A DNA stretch of 64,000 nucleotides from Pontibacter diazotrophicus. Its GTDB lineage: Bacteria > Bacteroidota > Bacteroidia > Cytophagales > Hymenobacteraceae. The stretch spans positions 124,001-188,000 of the forward strand of contig NZ_QRGR01000008.1 of NCBI RefSeq assembly GCF_003367245.1. Direction: 5' to 3'. How positions within the stretch are numbered: the stretch's first letter is position 1; each line of letters begins with the position of its first letter. The notes below the pieces were generated by a model. That model saw only the letters and a program-made list of their open reading frames with translations, did no database searches and was not told the origin of the DNA. Position numbers and translations under genes: made by a program. Below are positions 1 through 7,831 of this stretch, one piece after another.

Positions 1-1397
1 CTGATGCTGTCTTCTTCAACTTTATTAATGGTTGGGTTATCCGGTACAATGCCAACCTGAACCTGCTATGGATTGCGCTTGCTACATTGCTGCTGGTGGT
101 TACGCTCATGATTGGCGTGCAGAAGCGGGCCATTACAGCAGGGCAAGTAGTTGTAGACTTTTTCCTGTCCCTGCTGCTGATAGCTGCGGTGGTGTTGCTG
201 TTCATCCCGATCAACAAGCTGGTGTTGCAGCTGATGCCGCTCTCGCATCCCTTTAACGGCCTCTATGGCGCTGATATGTTTTTTATCGCTTACCTGCTGC
301 TGGCGCTGGGCCTGTTCATGCTGCTGAGCTGGTTGCTTTTGCTCAGGCTGCGGCTTTTTTCGCTGGTGATGGGAATGCTGGTGTTTCAGTTTGTACTAGC
401 GGTAGTGCTTTATCTGCTGATGCCAAATGTGATGTATCTGATTCTCTTTCCGGTGCTGTTCAGCCTGGCTGGGGTGCTGGCCATTTTCCTGACAGGCCTG
501 TATGAGGGGGAGAAAGTCAATTTCAGGTTTGCGCTGATCCTGCTGTTAGCTGCTGTGCCAGCCGTTTTTATCATGATGCCGATTGTGCAGGTGGTGTTCG
601 CTGCGTTCTCTTTGCAACTGCCAATAGGCATGGTGGCGCTTTTCGTTTTGTTGCTGGGGCTGCTCTTGCCGCTGCTCCGTGTAATTGAGCGCAGCTTCAG
701 CTGGCGGGGAACTCCACTTTTGCCACTGCTCCTGTTACTGGCAGGCGGCATAGAGGTGGCACGTGCCATCGATTACGAGAAGCCTGCTCCAGGACGGCCT
801 TTACATAGTCACGTAAGCTATTTTCTGGATGCAGATGCTGAAAGGGCTTATTGGGCTTCGGCTTTCCAGGTGACAGACGAATGGAACCAACAATTTTTCC
901 AGGATACCACCACTACCGGGCCCTTAAGAGAAATATACCCACATGCCGCAATCGAATACCTGAAGAGCAAAGCAGAGCCCTTGACGGTGCCTGCCCCCGT
1001 GGCAGAGATACTACAGGATTCGGTTACAGGAGATGAACGCCTGCTGCGCCTGCGCCTGTCCTCGCCACGCGGCGCAGCCCATCTTGAACTGGTACTGCAG
1101 CCACAAACACCTAATGCTTTGCTCAGTGCCTTACTGGCAGGAGAAGACCTCCAGCTGCAGCTTATAGATGCGGCACAGGGCCCGGTATACTTTACGCGCC
1201 TGCATGGTTTGCCCACCAGCAAAGAAGTGGAGCTGGAGTTGCGCCTAAAATCAGGTATCCCGCTCACGCTGTACCTCTACGACCAGAGCATCGGCCTGCC
1301 CCAGGAATTAGTGGCGCAGCCGAAGCCTGCTCACGTTGTGGCAGAGCAAGGCAGGGAGAGTAATCTAACAGTAGTCCGGAAGACTTACACTTTCTAG
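1..1397 (+). CDS. M28-type membrane peptidase, C-terminal part (5' end outside window)
   Basis: The reading frame is open from the first base of the window (DAVFFNFINGWVIRYN precedes the first Met at 87), so the gene starts upstream. What is visible is a membrane portion with about eight Leu/Val-rich helices (roughly window positions 50-770) and then a soluble C-terminal domain of about 210 residues ending at a TAG codon (1395-1397). This layout, a polytopic region plus an extracytoplasmic tail, resembles Fxna/ERMP1-like M28 peptidases, whose zinc-binding domain would lie N-terminal and cannot be seen here. The family call rests on the overall pattern only; a different multi-pass protein is possible. 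Confidence 0.55.
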   Translation, partial: DAVFFNFINGWVIRYNANLNLLWIALATLLLVVTLMIGVQKRAITAGQVVVDFFLSLLLIAAVVLLFIPINKLVLQLMPLSHPFNGLYGADMFFIAYLLLALGLFMLLSWLLLLRLRLFSLVMGMLVFQFVLAVVLYLLMPNVMYLILFPVLFSLAGVLAIFLTGLYEGEKVNFRFALILLLAAVPAVFIMMPIVQVVFAAFSLQLPIGMVALFVLLLGLLLPLLRVIERSFSWRGTPLLPLLLLLAGGIEVARAIDYEKPAPGRPLHSHVSYFLDADAERAYWASAFQVTDEWNQQFFQDTTTTGPLREIYPHAAIEYLKSKAEPLTVPAPVAEILQDSVTGDERLLRLRLSSPRGAAHLELVLQPQTPNALLSALLAGEDLQLQLIDAAQGPVYFTRLHGLPTSKEVELELRLKSGIPLTLYLYDQSIGLPQELVAQPKPAHVVAEQGRESNLTVVRKTYTF

Positions 1398-1522
1398 AAA
1401 GGAGCGGAGGTATAGCAGTATGGAGGGGTTTTTTGTATTTTTTAAGGAAGTTTATGCAGCCCTGAACTAAAGATATATGCTGCGTAGTATAGGTAACAGA
1501 CCCTTATAGAAGATTTTAAAAT

Positions 1523-2080
1523 ATGCTTAAAACTAAGCTCTCCACCATCCTTTTTGGTGCTTTGTTTCCACTGATGATGGCCTGCGACAGGCCTTCCTCT
1601 AACCCGGAAGCAGACACGATCACCGTTAACCGCAGCATTATGTACGATCCTGCTTTTTGGGATTATGCAGCCAGTAGCAATATGCTACAGGTAGAAATAA
1701 GCCGACTGGCCGTAGAGAAAGGCACCACCGAAAAAACAAGGGCTTTAGGCCAGCGCGCAGTCGATTTTCACGGCAATGCTCTTGAACGGATGAAAAAACT
1801 AATGGCCGACAAAGAGAAAATTCAATTGCCTGATAGCCTTGGCGGTGCCGACAGGGGGCTGGTGCAGGAGTTTCAGCTGCTGGAGGGAGAGGAGTTTGAT
1901 ACCCGCTACCGCGACTTCATTGCCAGTTCACACCGTACACAAATAGACCGGTACGAAGAGGCGCTTCTCAGAGCCGAAAACCAGAAAATACGCGACTTGC
2001 TGATGGATATGCGGGCGCATATGCGGGATGAACTGGACAGGCTGGCAGTTCCTGACTCAGTAGTGCTGTCTGAGGAATAA
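1523..2080 (+). CDS. DUF4142-family lipoprotein
   Basis: 185 aa. A short signal peptide ends in a lipobox (LMMAC, Cys about 21), so the protein is predicted to be a lipid-anchored periplasmic or outer-membrane protein. The mature part is all-helical and matches the DUF4142 pattern: an AASSNMLQVEISRLAVEKG helix, a central DFH segment (residues about 74-76), and a C-terminal helix with many acidic and basic residues. DUF4142 is a ferritin-like helical-bundle domain of unknown function common in Bacteroidota. The gene stands alone and is followed at once by a strong terminator at 2101-2138. Confidence 0.75.
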   Translation: MLKTKLSTILFGALFPLMMACDRPSSNPEADTITVNRSIMYDPAFWDYAASSNMLQVEISRLAVEKGTTEKTRALGQRAVDFHGNALERMKKLMADKEKIQLPDSLGGADRGLVQEFQLLEGEEFDTRYRDFIASSHRTQIDRYEEALLRAENQKIRDLLMDMRAHMRDELDRLAVPDSVVLSEE

Positions 2081-2100
2081 ATATTATATGATATAAAATA

Positions 2101-2138
2101 AAACAGCGAGGGAAGCCATTAGGCTTCCCTCGCTGTTT
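2101..2138 (+). terminator. Intrinsic terminator after the DUF4142 gene
   Basis: There is a perfect 17-bp inverted repeat (arms 2101-2117 and 2122-2138, loop ATTA). The arms begin with AAA and end with TTT, so it can act in both directions. It probably also stops the convergent S9 peptidase transcript, whose stop codon is at 2220. Confidence 0.85.
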
Positions 2139-2219
2139 GTAATGAATTTAAGTTATTTTACTTCCGCTTGTGCGAGCTTGCAGCCTTATACTGCAGAGCG
2201 CCTAATAGTAAGAAACAAA

Positions 2220-4256
2220 CTACTTCGCGGAAGCCTGTGCTTTCTCCTCTGCCTTCTTCTTCACGTCTTCTTTCCGCTCCGGTGCCTGCCAGTCTATACC
2301 TAGGGTGTATTTCTGTATCCACTTTATTTCCTCAATGTCACGGATGCGCTGGTGGCGCGGCTCCCTGAAACCGTGCGGCTCACGCGGAAACTGAATATAG
2401 CGCACAGTCTTGTCCATGTCCTTCAGTGCCGTAAACAGCATCATGCTTTGTGCCTCGGTGTCTGTCACATCGCTGAGGCCGTGCAGGATAAGTGTCGGGG
2501 TCTGGATGTTTTTGGCGTGTGTCAGTACAGATTTTTCACGGTAGCCTTCGGGGTTCTCCCATGGAGTGCCTTGTATATACCACAGGCGCACATCGTGGTT
2601 AAACCCAATGCCGTATTCCGAGGCCCAGTCGGATACCATAGCGCCGAGCGAAGCCGCTTTAAAACGGTTTGTTTTCGTGATGGTCATACCTCCCAGTATG
2701 CCGCCGTAGCTCCAGCCACGCACAGCCATTTTTTCTTTATCCACCATGCCATCGGCTACAAGTTTATCTACGCCGCTCATCAGGTCTTCGTAGTCGCCGC
2801 CGCCAATGTCGCCCATATTGCCACGCAGTAACGCATCAGTATAGCCGCTGCTGCCGCGCACGTTTGGCGCCAGTTGTACATAGCCTAAGTTTGCCCATAC
2901 ATGGTGAGCAGGGCTGAAGGTGTTGGTAAACACGCCTGCCGGGCCGCCGTGTATATGCAGCAGGAAAGGGTATTGCTTGCCTTTCTGGTAATCTGTTGGC
3001 AGGTACAATAAGCCCTCCACCTCTAAGCCATCCTTGCTCTTCCACTTCACTACTTCGGCCGTAGCCAACTGCAGCGAATCGGTTATGCGAGGATTCAGGT
3101 CAGTTAGTTTAGTAGGGTTGAACTTGTCTACTGCTGATACATACACATCGAGGGGCGTTTTATAGTCGCTAAAGCTGAGTACTGCTTTTTTGCGGTCTGG
3201 CGTAGTACTTAAAATGTGCCAGGTGCCGGTGCGGTTGCTCAGGTTCTTCACGTCGCCTTTGGCCACATTGAGGCGGTACAGGTTTGTGTTGGTGCGCTGC
3301 AGGCCTGTGAAAAGAATAGATTTGGCGTCCGGCGCCCAGAAATAGTTGCGGATATTGCCTTCGAATTTAGCAGACACCATACGGTGCTGCTTTGTGTTCG
3401 GGTCCATTACCCAGATTTTGTCGTTGCGCAGCTCCCACTCTTTGTCATCGGCGGCCGTATAAGCAAAGCTTTTGCCATCAGGTGCCCAGTTCAGGTCTCC
3501 TTCCGGGGCTTTGTTGTCTGTGAGTTGCACGGTGGCCGTATCGCCGGAAAGCTGCAGCAGGTAGATCTCAGAGAGGTTGCGTTGGTTGCGGCGGTTTTCG
3601 GTGCGGCCTGTGTATACGATGCGCTTCCCGTCAGGGGCCACATCAAAGTCCCCGATCAGCAGTTCGTTCTTTGTCAGCTTCTTTGCCTCCTTTAAGTTGA
3701 GATCAAATGCCCACAGGTGCTCCCAGGCACCCTCGGTCTGACCGTTCGGGCCTTCGTCTACAAACAGCGCGTCGTTTCCGTCTTTGTAGAGTTTCTGCTC
3801 CTCTTTACTGCGTGGTACAGAAGACACAAAAAAGAGCTTCTTACTATCACTGCTCCATACAAACTTGCCTACGCTGCTCTCGTGCTTTGTCAGTTGCACG
3901 GCCTCACCGCCGGCAGTAGGCATCAGGAACAGTTGCTGGTGGTCATCCACCTTGCGCTTCAGGGCAATAAATTTGCCGTTAGGGGAGTAGGTCAGATCCG
4001 AGCCGCCGTCTTCTCCCAGATACTGGTAGCTCTCACCTCCCTTGGATGAAACATGGTGGTGTGTTCTTTCGCGTTTGTTCTTTTCCCAGTTGAGCTCAGA
4101 TTTGCTATAAATAACAGAATTCCCGTCTGGCGAGATAATGGCACCACCCAAGGCAGTGATGTTCAGACCATCGTCAGTGGTCATGGGTTGTTTCTGCGCC
4201 ATTGTTGTGCCGCTAAGCAAGGCAGCCCACAGCACGAAAAGCAATCGCTTGTTCAT
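2220..4256 (-). CDS. S9 family serine peptidase (prolyl oligopeptidase / acylaminoacyl peptidase type)
   Basis: 678 aa from the chosen start at 4256 (MNKRLLFVLWAALLSG), which gives a clean signal peptide; an upstream in-frame Met at 4310 would overlap the promoter. The N-terminal two-thirds is a WD40-like beta-propeller (repeated SPDGN/APDGK/SSDSKK blades). The C-terminal alpha/beta-hydrolase domain has the nucleophile elbow GWSYGG, an Asp in HGLSDVTD and a His in REPHGF, the Ser-Asp-His triad of family S9. It is expected to cleave short peptides, often N-terminal dipeptides, in the periplasm. It is monocistronic, with its own promoter at 4282-4311. Confidence 0.9.
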   Translation of the reverse strand: MNKRLLFVLWAALLSGTTMAQKQPMTTDDGLNITALGGAIISPDGNSVIYSKSELNWEKNKRERTHHHVSSKGGESYQYLGEDGGSDLTYSPNGKFIALKRKVDDHQQLFLMPTAGGEAVQLTKHESSVGKFVWSSDSKKLFFVSSVPRSKEEQKLYKDGNDALFVDEGPNGQTEGAWEHLWAFDLNLKEAKKLTKNELLIGDFDVAPDGKRIVYTGRTENRRNQRNLSEIYLLQLSGDTATVQLTDNKAPEGDLNWAPDGKSFAYTAADDKEWELRNDKIWVMDPNTKQHRMVSAKFEGNIRNYFWAPDAKSILFTGLQRTNTNLYRLNVAKGDVKNLSNRTGTWHILSTTPDRKKAVLSFSDYKTPLDVYVSAVDKFNPTKLTDLNPRITDSLQLATAEVVKWKSKDGLEVEGLLYLPTDYQKGKQYPFLLHIHGGPAGVFTNTFSPAHHVWANLGYVQLAPNVRGSSGYTDALLRGNMGDIGGGDYEDLMSGVDKLVADGMVDKEKMAVRGWSYGGILGGMTITKTNRFKAASLGAMVSDWASEYGIGFNHDVRLWYIQGTPWENPEGYREKSVLTHAKNIQTPTLILHGLSDVTDTEAQSMMLFTALKDMDKTVRYIQFPREPHGFREPRHQRIRDIEEIKWIQKYTLGIDWQAPERKEDVKKKAEEKAQASAK

Positions 4257-4281
4257 AAAATGATGATTATAATTGATTCTG

Positions 4282-4311
4282 AAAAGATAAAGATAAGAAA
4301 GGTATGGCAAA
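4282..4311 (-). promoter_or_regulatory. Bacteroidota-type promoter of the S9 peptidase gene
   Basis: On the minus strand TTTG (4311-4308) is followed after about 18 bp by TATCTTTT (4289-4282), close to the TTTG/TAnnTTTG consensus of the Bacteroidota primary sigma factor. The box ends 26 bp before the chosen ATG, which supports the start at 4256 over the upstream Met. Confidence 0.5.
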
Positions 4312-4590
4312 GTTCATTTTGTCTTCAGTTCCTTTCGCTCTCAGCATGATTAAAAAGGAAGCGTACTTCACCTGCCGCACCGCAGAATTGTGGCATGAAG
4401 GGAGTGTGACACATGTAGGGAATGTGTCAAATGTATATGTGATAAAGAAGGGGGAATTGAGTCACGCCTTTGAAAACCTGTTCCATCAAAATGCTCTGGG
4501 CTGGAAGCTTAAAGCAAGAAATCTTTTGCGCATACTTTAAAAGCGCTTCTAAGAGCGGGAAGAGGGGGTGCTACTATGTCGGGAAAAAAT

Positions 4591-5250
4591 TTACTTCCAG
4601 AGGTCGGCGGCTTTGCGGGCCATCCTGAAGAAAAGCTCTTTGTCCAGTCCTGCTACCTGGCGTGCCTCACTTTCGGAGTATCCGTTCTCGGCGGCATTCA
4701 GGTAGTCATAGTATAGCTGGGCCAGTTCCAGGGAATCGTCCTCAAAGCAATCCACCAGTTCTTCCGAAACAATTTTCTCAGGCTCAAACACTTTAGAAGG
4801 GTACAGCTTGTCGAGTTGGTAGATAAGGTACTTCTGCTGTGTCTTGTTTGGTTTGCCGCCAAACAGATGCTCTATGGGCAGGTCTTCATCCTCCTCATTA
4901 AAGTCCTCAAAATCATCCTCTACCGCTAAAGGCTCATATACTACAATGTCGTGGCCTGTGAGTTCGAGGTATTCATCAAACTGTTCTTTTATCGGAATGA
5001 GGGTCGGCGCATCGTACGGCTGGTTGAGCACGTTGGCCATGTGCAGGGCAATCTCTTTCCCTTTTTCGCCGGCTGCAATCAGGATCTGGTTAAACTGACA
5101 GAAATCGCAACCCAGATACGCAAATTTGTATTCATCATCGAGCACAGTGAAACACCAGAGTGTGATAAACTCTGTTTCGTCTATCACCACTGTATCGATG
5201 TACAGTTCATTTATCTGTACGTAGTGCGGCGAGTATTCCTGAGCATCCAT
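4591..5250 (-). CDS. Conserved acidic protein of unknown function
   Basis: 219 aa, no signal peptide and no membrane segment, so probably cytoplasmic. A beta-rich N-terminal half contains a short Cys pair (LGCDFCQFN). An Asp/Glu-rich linker near residues 110-127 (EDDFEDFNEEDEDLP) follows, then a helical C-terminal half (KTQQKYLIYQLDKLYPSK; LDKELFFRMARKAADLW). Codon use and composition match the neighbours, and the protein-like periodicity argues for a real gene. I do not recognise the family. It is flanked by non-coding stretches on both sides: 4312-4590 holds the S9 upstream region and no supported gene; 5251-5666 shows only a small ACAGTA/TACTGT dyad near 5298. Confidence 0.75.
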   Translation of the reverse strand: MDAQEYSPHYVQINELYIDTVVIDETEFITLWCFTVLDDEYKFAYLGCDFCQFNQILIAAGEKGKEIALHMANVLNQPYDAPTLIPIKEQFDEYLELTGHDIVVYEPLAVEDDFEDFNEEDEDLPIEHLFGGKPNKTQQKYLIYQLDKLYPSKVFEPEKIVSEELVDCFEDDSLELAQLYYDYLNAAENGYSESEARQVAGLDKELFFRMARKAADLWK

Positions 5251-5666
5251 GGGCCTTCCGTGTTTAGGGTTGAAATTGTAGGTGCCTTTAGGTTAGGTAC
5301 AGTATAGGTACTGTTTAAGTTTATACGGTGTTTTATCTCGTATGGTAAACGTTCTATATATTATTTTCTATCAGGAGCTTAAGAAGCAGCCTGTTATAAG
5401 ATTTAGTGCGCCTGGACAATGCAATAGCACCACATAAATTATTTGGATGCTGCTTAAGTTTGAGTGCTGTGAATTAATGAGTTATAGCAATATCGGTTTT
5501 TTATAATCTTGTTGAAATAACGTGATACATGTATAATTCTTGTGTACGCAGGAATTTTGTGAAACGCTCTTTTTTAAGGGTGAAAATGACATAAGCTTAC
5601 CGGAGAGCTCTTCCTGGTTGTTCTTTATGAGGCTGCAGAAATGGTCCGGGAGGTAAGTCAGGAGCA

Positions 5667-6674
5667 CTAAGACCAGATACGCTCTATAAATTGCTGCGCA
5701 TTCCGGAAGGCCAATTTTTTGAGTTGCTCCTGCGGCACATCTTCTTTCAGGCGGTTGAGGATGTAGTTGTAGCTGGTGCCTGCCTGCTCGTGCTCTTTGT
5801 AGTAGAACGGAATGCGATTCAGGTCAGGATTGTCGGCTGTGTAAAAATAGTCGGCCCCGAAGCAAATGGCATCCTGGGCTCCTTTGCTGAGGCCGTACCG
5901 GATGTGGTGCAGGAGTGCCTCTGGTTCTTCTGTGTTCAGGAAAGCCCGCAGAAAGTTTATGCCTATGAGCCCCTTCCGATGTATGATTTCCTGGGTCACT
6001 TCGTCAGGCAGGTTGCGGTTGTGTTCCCAGACAGGTCTAAAGTTAGAATGGCTGGCTATGACAGGAATATCGAGCCGCTCCCTGTCGATATGGGTGAGGA
6101 TGTCGTGGGCGAGGGCATCGCTGGTGTGGGAGAAATCCACGGCGATGCGGCGACCGTGCAGGTAGTCCAAAAGCATTTTGCCATCGCGCGTGATGCCGCT
6201 TTGTGTCATGTTGCCGCCGCCGAAGCGGTTTGCCGTGTGGTGCGTTAAACTGATATACAGTATACGGCCGCAGTCGGTGATGATCTTCTCCAGCTTTTTG
6301 AATCCGTCCTCCAGGGGCTCCACTTCCTCGCAGAAGCCGGCTGCGTTTTCGATGGCCGCTACCATGCCCACACTGCTTTCGCTCTGTATTGCCTCCTGCA
6401 GGCTCTCTACATCCGTTACAGCTTTCAGGCAGTTATTTTCCTCCTCAGCCAGTTGTTTAAACATGTCGCGTTGCAGCCCGGCATAGTGGGTGCTGCCGGG
6501 CTCTGCGGCCGAGTATATCGCCATTACCTGCAGTTTTAAGTTGCCTTCAGTTAAGGCAGGCAGCGCGCATCCTATCTCTTCCACCTTATCTGGTGCCGAG
6601 CCTGGCACATCTGTCAGGTACACCAGCAGGTCGCAGTGCAAATCTATAATGGGGAGGCGGGAGGGTATATTCAT
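5667..6674 (-). CDS. Membrane dipeptidase (peptidase family M19)
   Basis: 335 aa from Met at 6674 (MNIPSRLPIIDLHCDLL); the longer frame to 6737 adds 21 unconvincing residues. The HxD zinc motif lies in IDLHCDLL, a bridging Glu in AAIENAAGF, and further metal or substrate residues in THHTANRFGGG, DFSHTSD and ASHSNFRPV, all in the order seen in renal-dipeptidase-like M19 enzymes. These hydrolyse dipeptides, including D-containing ones, with two zinc ions. No signal peptide is evident, so the enzyme may be cytosolic. No operon partner is seen. Confidence 0.85.
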   Translation of the reverse strand: MNIPSRLPIIDLHCDLLVYLTDVPGSAPDKVEEIGCALPALTEGNLKLQVMAIYSAAEPGSTHYAGLQRDMFKQLAEEENNCLKAVTDVESLQEAIQSESSVGMVAAIENAAGFCEEVEPLEDGFKKLEKIITDCGRILYISLTHHTANRFGGGNMTQSGITRDGKMLLDYLHGRRIAVDFSHTSDALAHDILTHIDRERLDIPVIASHSNFRPVWEHNRNLPDEVTQEIIHRKGLIGINFLRAFLNTEEPEALLHHIRYGLSKGAQDAICFGADYFYTADNPDLNRIPFYYKEHEQAGTSYNYILNRLKEDVPQEQLKKLAFRNAQQFIERIWS

Positions 6675-6881
6675 ATATGTTTTCTTCTCTATTGCCTGAT
6701 TACGAAAATGGACAGGGGGAGGTGCGTTTGCTTGCAAAGCAGTAGCTATCCTCGCTCTTGACTTTTGCTCAAGATAATGCCTTTTGAGAAAAACAGCCCG
6801 GGTATTTTGCCGATAGGAGCCTGGAAACCCTTAAGGCACCAATAACAACAATAGCTAAGGCGTTAGAGGAGGAAAGCATAA

Positions 6882-6920
6882 AAAAAGCCAGCCCTGCACA
6901 TCAGGCAGGACTGGCTTTTT
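6882..6920 (-). terminator. Terminator of the outer-membrane beta-barrel gene
   Basis: The hairpin arms AAAAAGCCAG-CCTGC and GCAGG-CTGGCTTTTT, with one internal mismatch, lie 23 bp beyond the stop codon at 6943. On the minus strand the stem is followed by a run of six T. Confidence 0.8.
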
Positions 6921-6942
6921 AGTTTTTGATTGTGGTAGCTTA

Positions 6943-7602
6943 CTAGCGTGTAGGGAAAGTGAATCCTAACGTCAGCATAAACACTGAATTACGTGCATTT
7001 ACTAAGTCACCCTGGAAATAATCGCTCGGCGCATCACTGGCAAAATCGGTGAAGCTGCCAACATAACGCACTCCAACGCTAATCCCGCTTTGCATACCAA
7101 AGCCAACACCGGCAGCATAGCCTAATTCAAACCTGGTGAGGCCTTCGGTACTGCTGCGGTTTACGGCAAGTGGTTCTGGCGATCCTGCAACGAACGTGTC
7201 AGTGTTGTTGTTCACGCTAAGCAGGTAAGCCGCCATCGGGCCGCCCTCGAAGTATAAAGGTCCCGCATCGATTCTGGCCAGAATGGGCAGCTCCAGGTAG
7301 TTGTAGTTTACACTACCTTCTCTGCGGTATGTCAGGTTATCAAAGTCAAATTCCTCCTCTTCGTTTCTGAAACCTTTGTTTGTATAGTACAACTCCGGCT
7401 GGATAGAGAAGAAACCTTCTACTATAGGCAAGTTCGCTGTTAGACCGGCGTGCCATCCGAATTTGTTGTTAAAGCGGCTGTCGTCTGTCACATCGCCTGA
7501 TAAATTAGATAAGTTACCACCGGCTCTCAGGCCAAAAGAGGCCTGGGCCTCTGCCGTATACACCGTAGCCAACGCAAAAAATAATAAAAGTAGCTTCTTC
7601 AT
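6943..7602 (-). CDS. Outer-membrane beta-barrel protein (PorT/OMP_b-brl_2 type)
   Basis: 219 aa with a signal peptide (MKKLLLLFFALATVYTAEAQA) and a mature part starting SFGLRAGGNLSNLSGD, typical of the small porin-like barrels abundant in Bacteroidota. Alternating hydrophobic strands and a terminal aromatic strand (FMLTLGFTFP) support an eight-strand barrel in the outer membrane. The function is unknown; such proteins are often structural or have no known substrate. The gene is monocistronic between a terminator and a 229-bp spacer (7603-7831) in which no feature was recognised. Confidence 0.8.
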   Translation of the reverse strand: MKKLLLLFFALATVYTAEAQASFGLRAGGNLSNLSGDVTDDSRFNNKFGWHAGLTANLPIVEGFFSIQPELYYTNKGFRNEEEEFDFDNLTYRREGSVNYNYLELPILARIDAGPLYFEGGPMAAYLLSVNNNTDTFVAGSPEPLAVNRSSTEGLTRFELGYAAGVGFGMQSGISVGVRYVGSFTDFASDAPSDYFQGDLVNARNSVFMLTLGFTFPTR

Positions 7603-7831
7603 AGTTAAAAAATTTTCAGTTACACATGCTTCTTGCTGAAGGTATACGCATGTAGGACTGTTTTTTCGAAAAAAAAGAGGATAAATTTTATTTAAATTTT
7701 ATAATCACTTGTTTGCCAATTATATATATTGATATGAAGAATCGGATATTTGTACCTGATTTAGCATGTCTTGATTGGTATTGCAACCGATGCAGGCTGG
7801 TAGCATAGTGCCTGAAAAAGGAGATTATGAT

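Noticed and set aside
4304-4540. 78-residue frame upstream of the S9 peptidase
   Set aside because: It overlaps the S9 promoter region on the other strand, and its composition is not protein-like.
5482-5667. 61-residue frame downstream of the M19 peptidase
   Set aside because: Short, no motif, AT-rich spacer; no support beyond being open.
6090-6105. Another ATGGGTGAGG word as an sRNA target
   Set aside because: It lies in the middle of the M19 coding region and matches only 10 bases; such hits are expected in coding DNA.
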